Assembly (NCBI GenBank): GCA_947494865.1
Contig: CANMAT010000159.1
Coordinates: forward strand, 1 to 7,722
Reading direction: 5' to 3'
DNA: 7,722 nucleotides
From: Deltaproteobacteria bacterium
Lineage (GTDB): Bacteria; Myxococcota_A; Polyangia; Polyangiales; Ga0077539
The position numbers and the translations under genes were made by a program. The notes beneath the pieces are model-generated. The model ran no database searches. It was not told the DNA's origin and saw only the letters and a program-made list of their open reading frames with translations. Shown here in pieces: positions 1 through 6,427 of this stretch. Every line of letters begins with the position of its first letter. Positions within the stretch are counted from its first letter, which is position 1.

Positions 1-38
1 ACGCGCGCTGCGTGCGCTGACGCAAGCGCCGCGGCGCG

Positions 39-2897
39 CTAGGGGGTGAAGCGCAGGTGGCGCTCCGACGCGCCCACCACGTCGGTCACGGTGAGAGGGA
101 CGCGGTGATACTGGTTGCGCCGCCAGAGCTCGGCGCCGTCGCGAAAGTGGCGGTCGCCCGTCACCATGGTCTGGCCGCCGGGAATGACGTTGAACGCGCG
201 CGGCCCCGCGGGGTCGAGCTCGACCACGAAGCGCTGCGAGGCGCCGGAGCCGAAGGAGAAGTTGAAGCCCCCGAGGCCGAAGTTCGCCGCGTCGACCGCG
301 TCGATGCCGCCGTGCCGCGGAAAGCCGCGCGGAAACGCCGTGTCGCCGGCGCGCGGGATCGACAGGTTGGCGCCCGGCCCCGGCACGATGCTCTCGAACT
401 GCACGGTGTGAAAGCGCCCCCAGAGCCAGGTGGTGACGTCGGGCGACGCGTATGCCGTTTCGAGGCCCGCGAGCGCGCGGTCGAGGGCGCGCAGCAGAAT
501 GAGGTCGCGCGTCTCGGCCTCGGCGGTGGTGAGGTCGTCCCACAAGAGGCTTTGACCCGTGACCATGTCGCGGGTGCGGGCATCCATGGGGCGCTCGAGG
601 AGGTAGAGCGCCACGCGCACGCGGTCGATGCCCACGCCGCTCGACTGGCCCTCGTTGAGCGCCGCGAGCTCGTCGTCGAAGGCGTTGCGCACCACCTGAC
701 CGAGCCAGCCGTGAAAGATCGTGGTGGCCGCCGAGTCGGTGCGCTGCGCGGCCGTCACGCCCTCTTCGAAGCCCGAGGGGCTGTCGAGGGTCCACGTCAT
801 GATGCGCCGACCGGCGTCGCGGATGCGCTCCTGCCGCGGGCGCAGCGCGGTGGCCAGCGCGGCGAGGTCGGGCTGCGAGCCCGGCGTCGTCCACGCGAGC
901 TCGAGGCGCGCGAGGGCCTGCGCGAGAAAGGGCCGGTAGCGGGCGCCCGCCTCCACCTGCGCGTCGCCCTGAATGGACTTCATGTCGTCGAGGGTCACGC
1001 GGGCGCCGAGGGCGCGCAGGCGCGTCTGAATGCGCTCGGCGCGCCAGCCCGACGGGTAGTAGCACCCGAGGTACACCGGCGAGTCGAAGGGGTTGCCGTC
1101 GAAGGTGACGCCCGCCTGGTCGTTGTTGGCCGTCGAGAGTACGGGCCGCATGGCCGACAGGGTGGCCTGCGGAATGTTGTTGTTGGGCACGTTGCCCGTC
1201 CACTCGGCCTCGCCGGTGCCGGGCAGAATCGAGCACGGGTGCGTGCCCGTGAGGTTGCTGGGCGACCACGTGAGGGCGCCCGCCGCGCGCACGGGGATGT
1301 TGGCGCGGCTGGTGTACTCCACGGCGCCGTCGATGTCGGCGATCACGAAGTTCTGCGCGCCCACGCCGAAGGCGTTCACCGCCGCCTTGCCCTCCGCCGC
1401 GGTGCGCGCGTACGCGAGGCTCAAGAAGGCCGTGAGCTCCGTGGTGGGCTGGTGCCCCGTCCACTTGATCGAGAGGGCCCGCGGGCCCGTGCGCGGCACG
1501 ATGCGCCCGTTGCTGATCTCGGGAATGATCGGCCCGTGGTGGGGCACGTACTCGAAGCGCGCGGTGTAGTTGCCCGCGCCGGTGTTCACCACCTCTTCCA
1601 TCGTCACGATGGGCACCTGCGCGCCGTTGAAGCGCACGGTGTCGGGCGCGCCGCCGGTGCCGGGGGTCACGGTCTCGGCGTACACGTCGGTCACATCGTA
1701 GCCCGCCGTGGTGACGCCCCACGCGAGGCGCGGCGTAAACCCGATGATCACGCCGGGAATGCCCGGAAACGTCGTGCCCGCCACGTCGACCGCGTCGGCC
1801 CCGCGGGTCACCGTGAGGTGGCTGCCCCACCAGATGGCGGGCGACGTGAGCGAGAGGTGCGGGTCGTTGGCGAGGAGCGCGCGGCCCGACATCGACGCCG
1901 ACGGGTGCACCACCCAGTTGTTGCTCCCGCGCGTCTCGTCGCCCCAGAACTCGGCGATCTCGCGCGAGAGGCGGCGAAAGTTCGCGGTGCTGTCGGCGAG
2001 GCGCGCGCCGATGGCGGGGCGGTCTACGTCGGGGCGGTAGGTGCTCGCCATGCCCACGGGGCGCGGGAGAAAATCGGGCACCACGGCCACGGGCGACGAC
2101 GGCGCCCAGCGCAGCACGTCGGCGAGAAAGCCCCGGCGCGCGGCGCGGCCCGGCTGCATCATCGCGTCGGCGCCTTCGAACACGCGCGTCGCGCGCTCGG
2201 CGAGCAGCGACGAGTCGACGTCGTCGCCCGCATCGTACGAGAGCGAGTACGACTGATAGCGGCCGATCACGAGCGAGTCGACGGGCGTCCACTCGGGGGT
2301 GTCTTGATCGATCACGAGCGCCGTCTCGCTCGGGAGCGTCACGTTGCCGTCGCGCACCTGCTGGAGATACTGATTCACCCCGCGCGCATAGAACTCGAGC
2401 AGCGTGCGGTCGCGGCCCGGCATGGTGGCGGCCCACATCGCGGTGGCGGCGCGGCGCAGCCCGAGCACGCGCGCGGCGAGGTCGCGGTCGACGAGCGACG
2501 AGTTGCTCACCAGCGCGCCGAAGCGCTCGGCCAGCGTGCCCGAGGCCACGCGGCGCAACATCTCCATCTGCGGCATGCGGTCGCGCGCCATGATGAAGCC
2601 CTGCACCTGCGCCGCGTCGCGCAGGCTCGACGCGTAGATGTGCGGCCACCCCATCGCGTCGTACACCACGTCGACGGGGCCATCGAGGCCCGTGAGGCGC
2701 TCCGGCGCGCCCGTTGTGGGGTGCGCGGCCACGGGGGCGGGGATGCCCTCGAGGTTCACGTCGGCGACGGAGACATCGGCGATGTCGGTGGCGGCGTCGG
2801 CGATGTCCGTCGCGGCGTCAGCGGGGGCGGCGGGCTGCTTGTCAGTACAGCCGAGCGCCCCGAGAAGGCTCGCAGTTACGAGGAAGCGTGTGCGCAT
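39..2897 (-). CDS. Penicillin acylase family (Ntn-hydrolase) exported lipoprotein
   Basis: The 952-residue protein begins with a lipoprotein signal: n-region MRTR, hydrophobic core FLVTASLLGALG and candidate lipidated Cys17. An Asp/Ala-rich linker follows (about 18-50), with a repeated AATDIAD unit. From about residue 65 it matches the penicillin G acylase / cephalosporin acylase / acyl-homoserine-lactone acylase superfamily. These are made as one precursor that self-cleaves before a Ser, which becomes the N-terminal nucleophile of the beta subunit. The motif RGSNNW puts the predicted cleavage between Gly324 and Ser325. ANDPHL (343-348) and STANNDQ (588-594, likely oxyanion-hole Asn) are further family motifs. 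The C-terminal region with FGSGASQRFV (882-891) and NVIPGGQT (903-910) is also typical. Length is slightly above E. coli penicillin acylase. Cys555 and Cys612 are the only other cysteines. The product should hydrolyse an amide-linked acyl group outside the cytoplasm. The substrate (beta-lactam, acyl-homoserine lactone or acylated peptide) cannot be told from sequence. The ATG is chosen because it gives a good signal peptide. Confidence 0.93.
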   Translation of the reverse strand: MRTRFLVTASLLGALGCTDKQPAAPADAATDIADAATDIADVSVADVNLEGIPAPVAAHPTTGAPERLTGLDGPVDVVYDAMGWPHIYASSLRDAAQVQGFIMARDRMPQMEMLRRVASGTLAERFGALVSNSSLVDRDLAARVLGLRRAATAMWAATMPGRDRTLLEFYARGVNQYLQQVRDGNVTLPSETALVIDQDTPEWTPVDSLVIGRYQSYSLSYDAGDDVDSSLLAERATRVFEGADAMMQPGRAARRGFLADVLRWAPSSPVAVVPDFLPRPVGMASTYRPDVDRPAIGARLADSTANFRRLSREIAEFWGDETRGSNNWVVHPSASMSGRALLANDPHLSLTSPAIWWGSHLTVTRGADAVDVAGTTFPGIPGVIIGFTPRLAWGVTTAGYDVTDVYAETVTPGTGGAPDTVRFNGAQVPIVTMEEVVNTGAGNYTARFEYVPHHGPIIPEISNGRIVPRTGPRALSIKWTGHQPTTELTAFLSLAYARTAAEGKAAVNAFGVGAQNFVIADIDGAVEYTSRANIPVRAAGALTWSPSNLTGTHPCSILPGTGEAEWTGNVPNNNIPQATLSAMRPVLSTANNDQAGVTFDGNPFDSPVYLGCYYPSGWRAERIQTRLRALGARVTLDDMKSIQGDAQVEAGARYRPFLAQALARLELAWTTPGSQPDLAALATALRPRQERIRDAGRRIMTWTLDSPSGFEEGVTAAQRTDSAATTIFHGWLGQVVRNAFDDELAALNEGQSSGVGIDRVRVALYLLERPMDARTRDMVTGQSLLWDDLTTAEAETRDLILLRALDRALAGLETAYASPDVTTWLWGRFHTVQFESIVPGPGANLSIPRAGDTAFPRGFPRHGGIDAVDAANFGLGGFNFSFGSGASQRFVVELDPAGPRAFNVIPGGQTMVTGDRHFRDGAELWRRNQYHRVPLTVTDVVGASERHLRFTP
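2781..2822 (-). repeat. Two tandem 21-bp units encoding the lipoprotein linker
   Basis: Two adjacent 21-bp units (2781-2801 and 2802-2822) differ at 3 of 21 positions. They encode the repeated AATDIAD-type heptad just after the lipidated cysteine of the acylase. The in-frame length means copy-number change would lengthen or shorten the tether without a frameshift. It is best read as a coding low-complexity linker, not a mobile or regulatory repeat. Confidence 0.7.
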
Positions 2898-2905
2898 GGC
2901 CGCGG

Positions 2906-2934
2906 ATTGAAACGCAACGGTGCATCGCCTACAA
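2906..2934 (-). promoter_or_regulatory. Candidate promoter of the acylase gene
   Basis: Read on the minus strand, a TTGTAG -35-like element (2934-2929) is followed after 17 bases by a TTCAAT -10-like element (2911-2906; 4 of 6 consensus positions). The ATG begins 8 bases further on, so the predicted transcript would have almost no leader, and no Shine-Dalgarno sequence is visible. The -35 match is weak (3 of 6). This is a by-eye assignment in a short AT-richer patch that overlaps a promoter candidate on the other strand. Confidence 0.25.
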
Positions 2935-2935
2935 G
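2907..2935 (+). promoter_or_regulatory. Candidate promoter of the HugZ-like gene
   Basis: TTGAAA (2907-2912; 5 of 6 matches to a sigma-70 -35) is followed after exactly 17 bases by TACAAG (2930-2935; 4 of 6 to a -10). The ATG at 2944 lies 8 bases downstream, predicting transcription start about two bases before the ATG. If real, it rules out the in-frame GTG at 2920 as the translation start. It shares bases with the opposite-strand candidate promoter of the acylase. Confidence 0.35.
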
Positions 2936-2943
2936 CGCCGTCG

Positions 2944-3435
2944 ATGAGTTCACCCGAAGACGCGCTGCGCGCGCTGCTCGAAGGCTCGGCGGTCGCGAGC
3001 CTCGCGACGCTCGAAGACGGTCACCCCGCGGCCTCGCTGGCCCCCTACGTGGCGCTGCGCGACCCCGTGCGGCTCTACCTCCTGGTGAGCGACCTCTCGG
3101 CGCACACGGGCGCGCTCCGCCGTGATTCGCGCTGCGCGTGGATGGTGAGCGACGCCCCGCGCGAAGGCGATCCCCGGAGCAATCACGCGCTCACCCGCGC
3201 GATGGCCAAGGCCACGGCGCGCTTCATCACGCGCGACGAGGCGAGGGCCCTCGGCGTCGAGGCCGCGTACCGCGCGAAGTACCCCATCGCCGAGACGCTC
3301 CTGGGGCTCGCGGATTTTCACTTCGTCGAGCTCGCCACCGTCGAGGGCAGCGCGGGCTTCGTGCAGGGCTTCGGGCGCGCCTACGCGGTGCGCGGCGCCA
3401 ACCTCGACGCGCTCGAGCACATCAAGACGCGCTGA
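2944..3435 (+). CDS. HugZ-like pyridoxamine 5'-phosphate oxidase-fold FMN-binding protein
   Basis: This is a 163-residue cytoplasmic protein with no signal peptide. It has the split-barrel flavin-binding fold of the pyridoxamine-phosphate-oxidase-like family, closest by motif to HugZ-type 'heme iron utilization' proteins. The N-terminal strand pair with VASLATLEDGHPAASLAPY (17-35) is the usual start of the barrel. LVSDLSAHTGAL (47-58) matches the HugZ HTxNL region, but the Asn is replaced by Ala57. LADFHFVELA (122-131) and GFVQGFGRAYAV (138-149) match the conserved C-terminal part. The C-terminal DUF2470-type domain found in longer HugZ relatives is absent. Members bind FMN or heme, and some degrade heme; no heme genes lie nearby, so the role is open. 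An upstream in-frame GTG at 2920 would add eight unconserved residues, so the ATG is preferred. The stop codon overlaps the end of thiD. Confidence 0.85.
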   Translation: MSSPEDALRALLEGSAVASLATLEDGHPAASLAPYVALRDPVRLYLLVSDLSAHTGALRRDSRCAWMVSDAPREGDPRSNHALTRAMAKATARFITRDEARALGVEAAYRAKYPIAETLLGLADFHFVELATVEGSAGFVQGFGRAYAVRGANLDALEHIKTR

Positions 3436-4267
3436 CCGTCGCCTCGGGCTCCGTGGCGATCACGGCCTCGCGCAGCCAGCCCGGCAGCGCCAGCCCCTCG
3501 CCGATGGTGCGCGGCCGCTCGAGCGCGTGGTGCACGATGCTGTGGGCGCGCGAAACCGCTTCGCGCAAGGGCGTTCCGCGCGCGAGGAGCGCCGCTACGA
3601 GGGCCGACAGCGTGCACCCGAGGCCGTGCATCGGGGGCACCGCGAGGCGCTGCGAGCGCAGCTCGCTGAACTCGCCGTTGTCGAAGAGAAGATCGACGGA
3701 CTCGGTGCCCGTGAAGTGCCCGCCCTTGAGGAGCACCGCGCGCGCGCCGAGGCCCGCGATGGCCTTGCAGGCGCTCCGGGCCTGGGCGAGCGTGCGCACC
3801 TGACGGCCCGCGAGGCGCGAGGCCTCGTCGCGGTTGGGCACCACGAGCGTCGCCATCGGAACGAGCTCGCGCACGAAGGCCGTGAAGCCCGAGTCGTCGA
3901 GGAGGGCGCGGCCCAGCGTGGGGTTCACCACGGGGTCGATCACGAGGTGCGCGGGGGCCTGCGTACGAAGCGCGTCGGCCACGATCTCGACCACCGCGGC
4001 GTTGCCGAGCGCGCCCGTCTTCACGGCCCGGGGCGGCAGGTCTTCGAACACCGCGTAGAGCTGCGCGCGCACCAGCTCGGCCCGCAGCGGATCGACCTTG
4101 CGAACGCCCCGCGTGCCCTGCGCGGTCACGAGGGTCACCACGCTCGCGCCGTGCACCCCGAGGGCCTCGAACGCGCGGAGGTCGGCCTGGATGCCCGCGC
4201 CTCCCGACGAGTCACTTCCTGCGATGGTGAGGGCGGTGACGGTGGGCGTCGGCGCGAGTGCGGTCAT
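3422..4267 (-). CDS. thiD: Hydroxymethylpyrimidine / phosphomethylpyrimidine kinase ThiD
   Basis: This 281-residue ribokinase-fold enzyme should phosphorylate hydroxymethylpyrimidine and its monophosphate to the pyrophosphate used in thiamin synthesis. Visible family motifs are AGSDSSGGAGIQADL (16-30, substrate pocket), VKTGALGN (82-89), VIDPVV (109-114), VVPNRDEA (142-149), LLKGGH (179-184) and MHGLGCTLSA (213-222), with likely catalytic Cys218 in the anion hole. Two local departures are seen: the usual GTGC is GLGC, and the loop after DPVV reads NPTLGRALL instead of the common AKSGDPLL type. Length is normal (about 265-280). A GTG nine codons upstream (4294) is possible, but the ATG sits right before the conserved N-terminus and fits the candidate promoter. 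There is no visible Shine-Dalgarno and no room for a TPP riboswitch. The gene lies 49 bases after the helicase in the same direction and shares no thiamin partner here. Confidence 0.93.
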   Translation of the reverse strand: MTALAPTPTVTALTIAGSDSSGGAGIQADLRAFEALGVHGASVVTLVTAQGTRGVRKVDPLRAELVRAQLYAVFEDLPPRAVKTGALGNAAVVEIVADALRTQAPAHLVIDPVVNPTLGRALLDDSGFTAFVRELVPMATLVVPNRDEASRLAGRQVRTLAQARSACKAIAGLGARAVLLKGGHFTGTESVDLLFDNGEFSELRSQRLAVPPMHGLGCTLSALVAALLARGTPLREAVSRAHSIVHHALERPRTIGEGLALPGWLREAVIATEPEATVSAS

Positions 4268-4280
4268 GAGGGCCGCGGAG

Positions 4281-4310
4281 AGTAGCAACAACACCCCCGG
4301 GGGGTGTCAA
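4281..4310 (-). promoter_or_regulatory. Candidate thiD promoter
   Basis: On the minus strand, a perfect TTGACA (4310-4305) is followed after 18 bases by GCTACT (4286-4281; 3 of 6 matches to a -10, weak). The thiD ATG begins 13 bases later. A perfect -35 hexamer in a sequence this GC-rich, inside a 49-base gap, is notable. It suggests thiD can be transcribed apart from the helicase. The spacer is filled by an inverted repeat. Confidence 0.35.
4291..4307. repeat. 17-bp inverted repeat between helicase and thiD
   Basis: Arms ACACCCCC (4291-4298) and GGGGGTGT (4300-4307) are perfectly complementary around a single central G. A one-base centre makes an RNA hairpin strained, and no U-tract follows on either strand, so it does not look like an intrinsic terminator. 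Its place inside the putative thiD promoter spacer, touching the -35, makes an operator for a dimeric regulator a reasonable guess. No known operator was recognised. Confidence 0.6.
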
Positions 4311-4316
4311 CGCACT

Positions 4317-6341
4317 TCACTTCTTCTTGAGCGCGAGGAGCGACTCGCGAAACTTCCGCGCCTGCGCGGCGATCTCCATCGGCGCGAGGGGGGCTTGCGA
4401 GTCGTAGTTGACGCGCTCGAGCGTGCCCGGCGAAAACGCGGGGAAGCTCAAGAACCGCGACGCCGTCGTGGCCCGCGCGGGCCCGCGGCCCGAGCGCGTG
4501 CGCGCCCGCACGAGGTAGAGCTGCTCCTTGGCGCGCGTCACGCCCACGTAGAAGAGCCGCCGCTCCTCGCCCGCGTTGATGGTGGCGAGCACGTCGGTGG
4601 CCTTCGGGTTCTCGGTGCGCGAGTGCGGAATGATCCCCTCGTCGCAGCCGATGAAATACACCGTGCCGAACTCGAGGCCCTTCGATCCGTGCAGGGTGCT
4701 CAGCGTCACCTTCTCGCCCTGCTCTTCTTCCTCGTCGGCGAAGCGCAAGGTGAGCCGCGTGAGCACCTGGCTCGCCTCGCCGGGCGTCTTCGCGTTGGCC
4801 TTCTCGAGCGTGCGGTACAGCATCTCGATGTTCGTCCAGCGCTTTCCCGCGGCGATGGCCGTGGGGCCCGCGGCCACGATGTCTTCCTTGAGGCGCACCG
4901 CGGCGGTCACGTGCTTCGCCACGTCGAGGAGCGGCGTGTTCGCGTGGATCTTCGCCTTCGCCTCCCTCACCACGCCCACGAAGGCGCGCAGCGAGTCCTT
5001 CGTGCCCGCGGGAATGTCGTCGATCTCGCCCGCGCGCTCGATCGCTTGAAAGAGCGTCACGCCCCGCGCCCGCGCGAAGCGCTCGAGGCGCGCGATGGTC
5101 ACGTCGCCGACGCCGCGCGCGGGGTAGTTCACCACGCGGCGCACGGCGATCTCGTCGTGCGGGTGCAGCGAGATGCGAAGGTACGCGATGAGGTCCTTCA
5201 CCTCGCGGCGCTCGTACACCGAGTTGCCGCCGATCATGCGGTACGGAATGGCCGCGAGGCGCATCGCCTCCTCGACGGCCTTGGCGAGCACGTTCGACCG
5301 GTACAGCACCCCGATCTCGCGCTTGCGGTACCCCTCGTTCACGAGCTTCTGTATCCCGTCGACGACGAACTTCACCTCGCCCTCGCTCGAGTCGCACGCC
5401 ACGATCTTCACCGGCGGCCCACCCGGCTTGTCGGTGAAGAGCCGCTTCGGAAAGGCCCGCACCTGGCCCTCCATCACGGCGTTGGACACGTCGAGCACGG
5501 GCTTGCGCGAGCGATAGTTCTGCTCGAGCGCGAGGATCTTCGCGCCGGGAAAGTGCTTCGGAAAATCGATCACGTTGGCGATGTCGGCGCCGCGCCACCC
5601 GTAGATCGACTGGTCGTCGTCGCCCACGCAGAACACGTTGCCCGTCGCGCCCGTGAGCGCCTTCACCACCAGCAGCTGCGCGCGGTTCGTGTCTTGAAAC
5701 TCGTCGACGAGCATGTAGCGAATGCGTTTGCGCCACTGCTCGCGCAGGCCCTCATCCTCGGTGAGCTTCTTCAGCGGCCAGAGGATGAGGTCGTCGAAGT
5801 CGAAGGCGCGCAGTCGCTTGAGGGCCGACTCGTAGCGGGGAAACACCCACTGGGCGATCTCGTCGTACTCCGTGTCGGGCGCCTGCGCGGCGAGCTCCTC
5901 GGGCGAGCACATGGCGTTCTTGGCGTGCGAGATGCGGGCGATCACCGCGCCCACGTCGACGCGCTTGTCGCCGACCTTGTACTCGCGAAGAATCTCGCGA
6001 ATGAGGCCCGCCGTGTCGGCGCCGTCGTACACCACGAAGGGCTCACCCTTCGACATCGCCTGCCGCATGATCTCGCCGCCCAGGGCGTGAAAGGTCGAGA
6101 TCCACACGTCTTTGCCGGGCTCGCCGCACAGGGCCACGAGGCGCTCGTGCATCTCCTCGGCGGCCTTGTTGGTGAAGGTCACCGCGGTGATGGCGCGCGG
6201 CGGCGTGCCCTGGTCGATGAGCCGCCCGATGCGCTGGGTGATCACGCGGGTCTTGCCGCTGCCGGCCCCCGCGAGCACGAGCGCGGGCCCCGTGCCGTGC
6301 TCGACGGCGGCCTTCTGCGCGGGGTTCAGCGGGATGCTCAT
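4317..6341 (-). CDS. Rep/UvrD/PcrA-type SF1A ATP-dependent DNA helicase
   Basis: This is a 674-residue 3'-5' DNA helicase of superfamily 1A with all core motifs. Walker A is AGAGSGKT (24-31) and motif Ia is AVTFTNKAAEEM (53-64). Motif II is LVDEFQDTN (211-219) and motif III is VGDDDQSIYGWRGAD (239-253). Motif IV is LEQNYRS (272-278), motif V is TLHGSKGLEF (549-558) and motif VI is EERRLFYVGVTRAKEQL (592-608). The family unwinds DNA during replication restart, clears proteins from DNA and acts in nucleotide-excision or mismatch repair. Length, the early LNPAQ motif and the lack of a long C-terminal extension resemble E. coli Rep (673 residues) more than UvrD or PcrA, but I cannot rank the three without a tree, so no symbol is given. 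The ATG is chosen because LNPAQ starts at residue 5; starting at 6437 would add 32 unconserved residues and run into add. No Shine-Dalgarno is visible. Confidence 0.96.
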   Translation of the reverse strand: MSIPLNPAQKAAVEHGTGPALVLAGAGSGKTRVITQRIGRLIDQGTPPRAITAVTFTNKAAEEMHERLVALCGEPGKDVWISTFHALGGEIMRQAMSKGEPFVVYDGADTAGLIREILREYKVGDKRVDVGAVIARISHAKNAMCSPEELAAQAPDTEYDEIAQWVFPRYESALKRLRAFDFDDLILWPLKKLTEDEGLREQWRKRIRYMLVDEFQDTNRAQLLVVKALTGATGNVFCVGDDDQSIYGWRGADIANVIDFPKHFPGAKILALEQNYRSRKPVLDVSNAVMEGQVRAFPKRLFTDKPGGPPVKIVACDSSEGEVKFVVDGIQKLVNEGYRKREIGVLYRSNVLAKAVEEAMRLAAIPYRMIGGNSVYERREVKDLIAYLRISLHPHDEIAVRRVVNYPARGVGDVTIARLERFARARGVTLFQAIERAGEIDDIPAGTKDSLRAFVGVVREAKAKIHANTPLLDVAKHVTAAVRLKEDIVAAGPTAIAAGKRWTNIEMLYRTLEKANAKTPGEASQVLTRLTLRFADEEEEQGEKVTLSTLHGSKGLEFGTVYFIGCDEGIIPHSRTENPKATDVLATINAGEERRLFYVGVTRAKEQLYLVRARTRSGRGPARATTASRFLSFPAFSPGTLERVNYDSQAPLAPMEIAAQARKFRESLLALKKK

Positions 6342-6358
6342 GTCGTCACGGCGCGGGC

Positions 6359-6364
6359 AGTAGC
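6359..6364 (-). promoter_or_regulatory. Possible -10-like element upstream of the helicase
   Basis: On the minus strand, GCTACT within TGCTACT lies 17 bases before the helicase ATG. The same TGCTACT heptamer is found at the putative -10 of thiD. The match to TATAAT is only 3 of 6, and no convincing -35 is seen; CTGGCG 17 bases upstream is poor. It is kept only because of the shared heptamer and its position. Confidence 0.18.
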
Positions 6365-6413
6365 AGAGGTGGGCGCGAGGCCGCCAGTTTCGCGACCGGG
6401 GCGCGGAGTCAGG

Positions 6414-6419
6414 TGTAGT
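6414..6419 (+). promoter_or_regulatory. Possible -10 element of add
   Basis: TGTAGT matches the -10 consensus at 4 of 6 positions and ends 8 bases before the add ATG, the same spacing as the two promoter candidates in 2898-2943. No good -35 is visible at the expected distance. A GGAG at 6405-6408 is too far (about 20 bases) from the ATG to act as a normal ribosome-binding site. Confidence 0.22.
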
Positions 6420-6427
6420 CTCCCGCC

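Noticed and set aside
1..49. Possible C-terminal tail of a convergent plus-strand gene, or a terminator for the acylase gene
   Set aside because: Frame 2 is open to a TGA at 47-49, but 15 codons carry no evidence. The TGCGT/ACGCA stem (9-13 with 20-24) is short and has no U-tract.
2772..2786. GACATC-GGC-GATGTC inverted repeat
   Set aside because: It lies inside the acylase coding sequence and follows from the repeated Asp-Ile-Ala-Asp codons of the linker.
57..3125. Long open frame on the plus strand opposite the acylase
   Set aside because: It is a GC-rich shadow of the acylase reading frame: its translation is an Arg/His/Ala/Gly-rich string with no domain, and it runs on through the divergent promoter region and into the HugZ-like gene.
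4268..4316. TPP riboswitch or intrinsic terminator upstream of thiD
   Set aside because: The gap is about 50 bases, too short for a TPP aptamer, and no THI-box motif is seen. The inverted repeat has a one-base centre and no following T-run.
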